The translations under genes and the position numbers were made by a program. The notes under the pieces were generated by a model. It had not been told where the DNA came from, searched no databases, and was given only the letters and a program-made list of their open reading frames with translations. A DNA stretch of 10,155 bases from DSUN01 sp035527715 (lineage in GTDB: Bacteria > Planctomycetota > PUPC01 > DSUN01). Position 1 is the stretch's first letter, and each line of letters starts with the position of its first letter. The stretch covers positions 1 through 10,155 of the forward strand of contig DATKZY010000234.1 of NCBI GenBank assembly GCA_035527715.1, in the 5' to 3' direction. This document shows positions 5,372 through 10,155 of this stretch, piece by piece.

Positions 5372-6979
5372 TCACTTGGGATAGCCGCCGAGGCCGACCG
5401 TGTCGGCGGGCGCGGTGAAGCCGGGTCCACCGGCGGCCACGTAGCCGTGGCTGGCGCCCGAGGCGTCGGGACTGACCCAGAAGGCGTAGAGACTGCCCTT
5501 CGCCAGGTGGAAGCGGAAGCGCACCGGCTTGCCGGCCAGAGCGGACAGGTCGTCCGCGCCCTTCCAGCGCACCGCCTGGAGGGTCTTGTCGCCCGCCAGC
5601 GGCTCGCAGTTGTCGCGGGTGAAGGGGGCGATGGGCTTCCCGTCGTCCTGCAGAACCTCGACTTGCAGCTCGCCCGCCGAGTTGACGAAGAGGTGCTTGC
5701 CCCTGAAGCTCACGAGGCGAGTCGTCAGCGTCCCGGTGCCGTCCATCGAGGCGAAGCCGTCGCGCCGCAGCGTGGCGAGGCCCGTGGTGCACACGCCCGA
5801 GGCGGTCGAGCCCTTGATGCCGGCGCGGGCGCTGAAGTAGAAGTAGAGCTTGTCGCCGACGACCAGGCAGCCGCCGCCGGCCGACTGCACGTTGCCCCAG
5901 TTCCAGTCGCCGTGCTTTTCGGACACGCCGATGAAGGGGCGGTGGTCGGGCCGGCTCCAGTGGAAGCCGTCGCGGCTGAAGCCGAGGCACACGTAGTTGG
6001 GCTTCGACCGGTCGCGCGGCTGGCCGGGCCAGATGGTGAAGAGGCCGAGCATCAGGCTCTCGTAGGCCACGGCGTCGAGGTTGTAGAGCTGGGGCGGGGT
6101 CTTCAGGTCGTCGCGGGGCGGGTCGTTGGTGTCGGCGCCGACCCAGAGCGGCGCCTCCTCGGGCTTCCAGGCCGCGCCGGCCGCCAGGTCGGCGTGCTCG
6201 CGGTACTGTCGGGAGCGCCCCAGCACGCCCGAGCGGATGCTGTAGACCCACACCTTGCGGAACGGGTTGTGGAAGATGGTCGAGCGGTCGCCGATGGGCG
6301 GCGTGTGAGCCACAGGCTTGCCCCAGTGAACGCCGTCGGGCGAGGCGTGGACGTAGCCCACCCAGCCCTTCTGCCCCTCGGGCGCACGCTGGACGACGAA
6401 GAACTTGAACCGCTTGGCGGGATCCTTCTCCTCGAGGTCGAGCCACACGGCGGCGGAGTCGCGGTAGCCCTCCTGCACCACGTTGGTGCCGGGCTTCACG
6501 TCGAGCGGGGGCTTCTCCCAGGCGATGCCGTCCTTCGAGGTCGCGTAGCAGGTCCCCCGCACGTAGCCGCCCATGTACCACATCTTGAACCGCTTGTCGG
6601 CCGGGTCGAACCACACGCCGTCGCTGAAGACCATCGCCGTGGGGTCGCGCTGGGTGGCTGTCTCCCAGGCGGTGTCGGGCTTCAGCACGGGGTTGGCGGG
6701 GTGAAGCTCGGCGAGGTGGAACGCGCGCTTCAGCGTCGTCTGCTCGACGAGAAAGTCGTCCACGAAGAGTTGCCGCCCCACGTCAATCGGGATGACGGCG
6801 GGCGGCTCGGCCAGATAGGGGGGCGACATCGGCTCGCGCGTGAGCGTCTCGGCCCTCGGCGGCCAGGGCGAGGGCAGCACGATCCCGTTGTAGAGCGTCT
6901 CGCCTGCGTCCACGCGAATGCCTCCTACTCCAAGACACAACGCTGCCAGAGACGCCGACGCGATCAGGCATTTCCTCAT
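5372..6979 (-). CDS. Exported five-bladed beta-propeller glycosidase-like protein (GH32/GH43 fold)
   Basis: This 535-residue protein starts at ATG 6979, with GGAGG seven bases upstream. Residues 1-25 are a signal peptide. The family signature I-D-V-G-R-Q-L-F-V-D-D-F-L-V-E (65-79) opens the catalytic-like module. Blade repeats of the type S-x-D-G-x-x-W occur at 148-154, 213-219 and 335-341, with a degenerate one near 405-410, and D-P-T-A-M-V-F at 112-118 is another conserved strand. The C-terminal part (about 420-503) looks like a beta-sandwich typical of GH32-like enzymes. Related proteins in Planctomycetota and Verrucomicrobiota are labelled glycosyl hydrolases, but few are characterised and I cannot name the substrate or catalytic acids. 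The start overlaps the stop of the upstream glycosidase as ATGA, implying translational coupling. Confidence 0.85.
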   Translation of the reverse strand: MRKCLIASASLAALCLGVGGIRVDAGETLYNGIVLPSPWPPRAETLTREPMSPPYLAEPPAVIPIDVGRQLFVDDFLVEQTTLKRAFHLAELHPANPVLKPDTAWETATQRDPTAMVFSDGVWFDPADKRFKMWYMGGYVRGTCYATSKDGIAWEKPPLDVKPGTNVVQEGYRDSAAVWLDLEEKDPAKRFKFFVVQRAPEGQKGWVGYVHASPDGVHWGKPVAHTPPIGDRSTIFHNPFRKVWVYSIRSGVLGRSRQYREHADLAAGAAWKPEEAPLWVGADTNDPPRDDLKTPPQLYNLDAVAYESLMLGLFTIWPGQPRDRSKPNYVCLGFSRDGFHWSRPDHRPFIGVSEKHGDWNWGNVQSAGGGCLVVGDKLYFYFSARAGIKGSTASGVCTTGLATLRRDGFASMDGTGTLTTRLVSFRGKHLFVNSAGELQVEVLQDDGKPIAPFTRDNCEPLAGDKTLQAVRWKGADDLSALAGKPVRFRFHLAKGSLYAFWVSPDASGASHGYVAAGGPGFTAPADTVGLGGYPK

Positions 6980-8538
6980 GGTCCGGCCTCCTTCAGCCAC
7001 ACGTGGAAGCGACAGGGCTGGCCGGTGAGGGCAGCCGGCAACGTGATGACAGCGAGTTCGCCTTGCGCCCCAACCGCCGCGGGGCGGCCGTCAATCTCGG
7101 CTCGCACCGGCCTCCCGCGCGCAGCAGCGTGGAGCCGCAGGCAGAGGCGTTGCGCTTCCTTACACCGATACTCGCCGGTGATCCTATCCCGCTGCATGCG
7201 GTAGGCGAGGGTGCGACCCCGCCACGAGAGGGTCTGGCCGAAACCGGCCTCCCAGAACGCCTCGGGCACGGTCGGGGCGAGAACGAGAGCGCCGTCGAGC
7301 CGGTGCTCGACACCGAGGAGGAAGCGCTGGACGACGCGGATGAGGTTGGCAGGGTACTCGCAGTACTTCTCGACGCCGTAGCCGCCCTGGGCGCCGTAGC
7401 GCTCGCGCCAGTAGTAGCCGTGCTTCTCGCCTTCCCTGCAAACCTTGCGGATGCTGGCGAGAAGCCCGTCGGCGTCCCCCATGCGCGCCCGCGCCCAGCA
7501 TTCGAGATGCCACACCCGCCCCATCGCCGCGAGGTCCTGGCGGTCGGCGTGGGTGAACTCCCACGCCTCGTATGTTCCAGGCAGGGTGGCGATGCCGGTG
7601 GGCATGCCGCCGTATTCGAATCGCTTCTCGTCCTTCAGGCGCGGCCACAGGAGAGCCGCCTGCTCCGGGCTGGCTAGGCCGAGGGCGATCGCGCTCCAGT
7701 CGGTGTCCGTCAACCCGTGGCTCGTGATCGGGCCGCGGGTCGGGTGGATGTACTCGGCGAAGTGGTCCTTCGCCCAGAAGCGGGTGCGGAAGTGCGCCGC
7801 GATGCGGCGGGCCAGCTCCTCGTGCCGCTTCGCCGCATCGGGCTTGCCCGCTGCGCGGTTCAGCTCGGCGGCCCGCCCGAAGGCGTCGGCGGCGTGGCAC
7901 TGCGCCACGCCGTCGTACTCCACGCGGGTGGGCCGCTCGACGTAGTAGCCTGCGCCGCCGACCGCCCCGTCGGCGGTGGTCAGCGTGGCAAGATAGTCCG
8001 CGGCCAGGTTCACCGAGGGGAGCTGAGCCGCCAGCCACTCGCGGTCCTGCGTGAAGCGGAAGACCGCGTCGGCGTTCTGGATGTAGGTCGGCCCGGCGAG
8101 CGCGCGGAGCGGGTCGCCGGGCACCCAGTGGCGGTAGAGGCCGCCGTTGGGGTCCACCGGCGTGTTGTTGCCGATGCTCTTGCCCGCAAGCCCTGGGAGG
8201 ATCGCGAGGGGCAACTGGCCGTTGGGCTTCTGGAACGAGCGGACGTAGCTCCAGTTCGCCTTCACCACCTCCACCTGGCCCAGCCACAGGAGCGCGTCGG
8301 TCATCTGGTGGCCGTCGAGGGAGGGATAGGTGTTGCCGGGGCCGTAACCCTGCCCGTCCGCGCACACCGACCAGTAGCCGGGGAAGACCTTGGGGTTGAC
8401 GGCGGCCAGCACGTTCTGGCGTGCCGCACGCTCGTAGGCGCGCGCGAGTTCTGCATCCGGGAGATCGAGCATCCGGTCTGCCACCTCGCCGGCGGCGGCC
8501 AACCCGACGAAGAGCACAGCCCACAGGGTCCGAACCAT
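6976..8538 (-). CDS. Exported six-hairpin (alpha/alpha)6-barrel glycosidase
   Basis: A 520-residue protein starting at ATG 8538 with signal peptide M-V-R-T-L-W-A-V-L-F-V-G-L-A-A-A. The bulk (about 35-430) has the helical-hairpin pattern of six-hairpin glycosidases such as GH78, GH63 and related families. Aromatic and acidic signatures include G-Y-W-S-V, S-L-D-G-H-Q-M-T-D-A-L-L-W, H-G-L-T-D-T-D-W-S-A-I-A and Y-E-A-W-E-F-T-H-A-D-R. A C-terminal beta-domain (about 435-515) follows, as in alpha-L-rhamnosidase-like enzymes. The exact family and substrate are uncertain; a role in exported or periplasmic oligosaccharide cleavage is likely. It is the first gene of the glycosidase unit and overlaps the next by four bases (ATGA). 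There is no Shine-Dalgarno sequence; the promoter places the transcript start at the ATG, so the mRNA may be leaderless. Confidence 0.85.
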   Translation of the reverse strand: MVRTLWAVLFVGLAAAGEVADRMLDLPDAELARAYERAARQNVLAAVNPKVFPGYWSVCADGQGYGPGNTYPSLDGHQMTDALLWLGQVEVVKANWSYVRSFQKPNGQLPLAILPGLAGKSIGNNTPVDPNGGLYRHWVPGDPLRALAGPTYIQNADAVFRFTQDREWLAAQLPSVNLAADYLATLTTADGAVGGAGYYVERPTRVEYDGVAQCHAADAFGRAAELNRAAGKPDAAKRHEELARRIAAHFRTRFWAKDHFAEYIHPTRGPITSHGLTDTDWSAIALGLASPEQAALLWPRLKDEKRFEYGGMPTGIATLPGTYEAWEFTHADRQDLAAMGRVWHLECWARARMGDADGLLASIRKVCREGEKHGYYWRERYGAQGGYGVEKYCEYPANLIRVVQRFLLGVEHRLDGALVLAPTVPEAFWEAGFGQTLSWRGRTLAYRMQRDRITGEYRCKEAQRLCLRLHAAARGRPVRAEIDGRPAAVGAQGELAVITLPAALTGQPCRFHVWLKEAGP

Positions 8539-8544
8539 GCGCCC

Positions 8545-8572
8545 AGTATACCGGGCCACGCCCCGATTGCAA
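8545..8572 (-). promoter_or_regulatory. Promoter of the glycosidase unit, predicting a leaderless mRNA
   Basis: On the minus strand TTGCAA (8567-8572, 4/6) lies 16 bases before TATACT (8545-8550, 5/6). Only six bases separate TATACT from the ATG at 8538, so the expected +1 coincides with the A of the start codon. No purine-rich ribosome binding site is present, consistent with leaderless initiation. Confidence 0.6.
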
Positions 8573-8588
8573 TCCCATTCGGACCCGT

Positions 8589-8617
8589 TTGACGCGGCCA
8601 GGATGCCAGTGTAGTAT
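8589..8617 (+). promoter_or_regulatory. Promoter for the 8680-9309 gene
   Basis: TTGACG (8589-8594, 5/6) is followed after 17 bases by TAGTAT (8612-8617, 4/6). Transcription would begin near 8624, about 56 bases before the GTG start. It diverges from the glycosidase promoter a few tens of bases away. Confidence 0.5.
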
Positions 8618-8679
8618 TGTAGGAGAGGCCCTGCGCGAGGGCGCCCAGGCACAGACGGTGAAACGGGGGGACCCGACCG

Positions 8680-9309
8680 GTGGCGCGGAAGTACACGTGG
8701 CTCGTGATTGTCGGGCTGGTCGTGGTGGGGATTGTGGCCGTGCGCGCCGTGCTCCGCAGCGGCGGCGCCTCGCTCCCCGTCGGCCAGGAGAGCCCCCAGG
8801 CCGTCCTGCGCAAGCTCCAGCGCGCCCTCGCCGACGGCGACAAGGCGAAGTTCGTCGAATGCTTCGCGTCGAGCGGCGGCGACCACAAGGCCGCGGTCGA
8901 GGCCCTCTCTGACCGCGCGCAGGCCGCCTCGCGCCTCCGCATCGCCCTGCGCGAAACCTATGGCAAGAACGCCTGGGACACCTTCGTCGGCCTCCAGGCG
9001 AACCCCGCGGCGTTCGCGGCCTTCGTGTGGCCGCGCGACGAGGATGTCGCCGCCGCGGCTCAGATCGCCATCAAGGGCAGCGAGGCCCAGGCGGAGTTGC
9101 CGTCGGGGGGAGGCCCGCTGGCCCTCAAGCTCGAGGGTGTCTGGCGGGTCGAGGTCTTCCCGCGCGACAACGGCGTGCGCGACCGCCGCGCCGCCCTCGC
9201 CGGCGCGGCCGCGGCCCTCGACCAGGCCCGCGCCCGCATCGGTCAGGAGGGCGCCACGCCCGAATCTCTCGCGCAAGAGGTGAGGAAGCGGCTCGGCGGC
9301 GAGCCGTGA
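8680..9309 (+). CDS. Membrane-anchored protein of unknown function
   Basis: A 209-residue protein with a GTG start at 8680; a G-rich stretch ends nine bases upstream. After M-A-R-K-Y, residues 6-25 form one strongly hydrophobic helix that would act as an uncleaved membrane anchor with the rest outside. The external domain (about 35-165) begins with S-P-Q-A-V-L-R-K-L-Q-R-A-L-A-D-G-D-K-A-K-F-like helices and moves into strands with L-A-L-K-L-E-G-V-W-R-V-E-V-F. This layout resembles NTF2-like or DUF4878-type small ligand or assembly domains, but the similarity is only in general form. The C-terminal part is an Ala/Arg-rich helix. Codon use is very G+C-biased, as in the neighbouring genes. It is followed 48 bases later by another membrane protein, probably in the same unit. 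Confidence 0.8.
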   Translation: MARKYTWLVIVGLVVVGIVAVRAVLRSGGASLPVGQESPQAVLRKLQRALADGDKAKFVECFASSGGDHKAAVEALSDRAQAASRLRIALRETYGKNAWDTFVGLQANPAAFAAFVWPRDEDVAAAAQIAIKGSEAQAELPSGGGPLALKLEGVWRVEVFPRDNGVRDRRAALAGAAAALDQARARIGQEGATPESLAQEVRKRLGGEP

Positions 9310-9357
9310 GTCGGCGGCCGAGGCACACAAAGGACGCAACGAGAGGAGGGCCGAAGA

Positions 9358-9678
9358 GTGCACGGGATTGTCTGGCAGGCGTTCCTGTTTGCGGGCGGTC
9401 TTGCCTGGTGCGCCTTCGTCGGCCGCAAGCTCCCGGAGTACCTCGCCAAGCTGAGCCGAACCTTCCAGCGCTACCGGGCGAGCAAGAACCCCCACGTCCT
9501 GGCCACGATCAAGGGGGGACACGGGCGGCGGGAACACTTCCGCAAGCAGTGCTCGAAGGAGTTCTGGACCACCCTGGCCCTCCAGGTCCTCCTCCTCTGG
9601 CCCCTCACCCTCCTTGCCCTTGCGGCGATCGTGTGGTTCGTCTGGAGTCTGGTCACGATGGTCGCCGGCGGCTTCTGA
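9358..9678 (+). CDS. Small membrane protein of unknown function
   Basis: A 106-residue protein with a GTG start at 9358 and an excellent ribosome binding site, GGAGGG (9345-9350), seven bases upstream. A first hydrophobic helix covers about residues 4-20. A basic soluble loop (about 23-66) follows, containing R-T-F-Q-R-Y-R-A-S-K-N-P and G-G-H-G-R-R-E-H-F-R-K. A long C-terminal hydrophobic stretch (about 69-104) has a Pro in the middle and could be one kinked or two short helices. The positive loop predicts a cytoplasmic location for that loop. No family is recognised. Its distance to the upstream gene suggests co-transcription. The next stretch holds only a relic, so the unit probably ends here. 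Confidence 0.75.
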   Translation: MHGIVWQAFLFAGGLAWCAFVGRKLPEYLAKLSRTFQRYRASKNPHVLATIKGGHGRREHFRKQCSKEFWTTLALQVLLLWPLTLLALAAIVWFVWSLVTMVAGGF

Positions 9679-9694
9679 GCCTGCTCGGCAGAAT

Positions 9695-9934
9695 TCGCGT
9701 TGCGCCGAACTCGACCTCTTTCTCCCCCTTCGCGGCCGCCGCATCGGCATTGAGTGTACGTTCAGCGTCGCCCTCGACGACCTTCGCCTCGACCACCTCT
9801 ACGTCATCCACCCCGGCCCTCACCGCTGCCCCGTCCACGACAAGATCACCGCGTGGCCTCTCGCCGAGATCGCTGCCTCGGCCGCGGCGCTCCCCGCCCC
9901 CAAGACCGTCCCGCCGACGCCGAGGGACGCCTGA
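9695..9934 (+). pseudogene. Decayed 3' fragment of an AAA-ATPase/DUF4143 gene
   Basis: In the frame ending at TGA 9932-9934 the translation contains A-E-L-D-L-F, then G-R-R-I-G-I-E, then A-L-D-D-L-R-L-D-H-L-Y-V-I-H-P-G and D-K-I-T-A-W-P-L-A-E-I. This is the order found in the C-terminal DUF4143 domain of widespread AAA-type ATP-binding proteins. The upstream ATPase part (Walker A and B motifs) is absent. The segment between I-G-I-E and A-L-D-D-L is several residues shorter than is usual for the family, consistent with a small deletion. No ribosome binding site or credible start precedes it; the frame simply runs back into the 9358-9678 gene. It is best read as a gene relic. Confidence 0.65.
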
Positions 9935-10155
9935 GGGCAGCCCCTACAGGTTGTGCCTCGACCTTGTGTACGTGTCCTTGGGCCCGACGCGGTGGCCCAC
10001 GACTTGGGGGCTCTGCCCAATACTGTTCGGCACGGTTGTTGCGGAAGGACAGGGCGAGACGGCTCGGGTGCTGCGGAGGGGTGCGCAGGCGCCGTTCGGT
10101 ATCGTGTGTGCGGAGTTGGCCGGGTGAAGACAGGGAATGGCCACGTCCGAGGGCA
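9935..10155. other. Stretch without a supportable gene
   Basis: Open frames exist on both strands, but none has a ribosome binding site, recognisable family pattern or consistent codon bias. No hairpin, tRNA or promoter of note is seen. It may be the decayed remainder of the region that held the DUF4143-type gene. Confidence 0.5.

Noticed and set aside
3306..5384. 692-residue plus-strand frame over the DUF362 gene
   Set aside because: It is an Arg/Pro/His-rich shadow of the DUF362 frame and of minus-strand genes, a common artefact in G+C-rich DNA.
4731..6614. 627-residue minus-strand frame including the small Lys-rich protein
   Set aside because: Its N-terminal two thirds is an Arg-rich out-of-frame shadow of the 5372-6979 gene. 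GTG 5291 with AAGGAG and a signal peptide is the real start.
6976..9750. One 924-residue minus-strand frame covering the six-hairpin glycosidase and far upstream
   Set aside because: The part above 8538 runs antisense to the 8680-9309 gene and through the promoter region, has shadow-type composition, and lacks a ribosome binding site. The signal peptide and promoter place the start at 8538.
9944..10144. Minus-strand 66-residue frame near the right end
   Set aside because: No ribosome binding site, no family pattern, and a composition like that of the competing plus-strand frame.
1..10155. CRISPR arrays, tRNA or rRNA genes, or an intact insertion sequence
   Set aside because: I found no regularly spaced direct repeats, no tRNA cloverleaf or rRNA signature, and no transposase or integrase frame.

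Overview
This is a G+C-rich bacterial window (about two thirds G+C by eye) with compact, mostly secreted or membrane-anchored genes and short intergenic spaces. Gene content points to an uncultured member of the Planctomycetota/PVC group or a similar heterotroph. The reasons are a pair of large exported glycoside-hydrolase-like proteins, a bacterial deiodinase-like selenoprotein, a DUF362 ferredoxin-type protein, and dispersed GC-hairpin repeats of the kind common in those genomes. This placement is inference, because there is no rRNA or marker gene in the window.

Layout. 1-101 is a composite hairpin repeat. 158-732 (+) is a strong sigma70-type promoter and a small exported Tyr/Pro-rich protein of unknown function. 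806-2073 (-) holds an unknown cytoplasmic protein (1636-2073) and a DUF2335 two-helix membrane protein (971-1486). The DUF2335 frame continues past its TGA into a 54-residue zinc-ribbon tail whose first cysteine coincides with that TGA. 2229-3423 (-) is a likely operon: an exported iodothyronine-deiodinase-like protein (2812-3423) followed by a DUF3332 lipoprotein (2229-2780). 3574-4707 (+) is a divergent DUF362 protein with two 4Fe-4S motifs. 4731-8538 (-) is a probable carbohydrate-utilisation operon: a six-hairpin glycosidase, then a beta-propeller glycosidase-like protein with an ATGA overlap, then a small exported Lys-rich protein. 8680-9678 (+) holds two unknown membrane-associated proteins. 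9695-9934 (+) is a decayed 3' fragment of an AAA-ATPase/DUF4143 gene. I see no supportable gene in 9935-10155.

The main result is the deiodinase-like gene. Read conventionally it is two broken ORFs. Read with UGA as selenocysteine at codon 73 it restores the family's active-site motif G-S-Y-T-U-P-P-F, and a hairpin at the right distance downstream fits a bacterial SECIS element. A second in-frame stop, TAG at codon 79, lies at the edge of that hairpin's loop. Changing TAG back to CAG (Gln) would make the stem a perfect six pairs, so the TAG is either a recent mutation, an assembly error or a recoded codon. A second TGA-for-Cys coincidence occurs in the DUF2335/zinc-ribbon locus. TGA and TAG both end other genes here, so a global code change is not supported.
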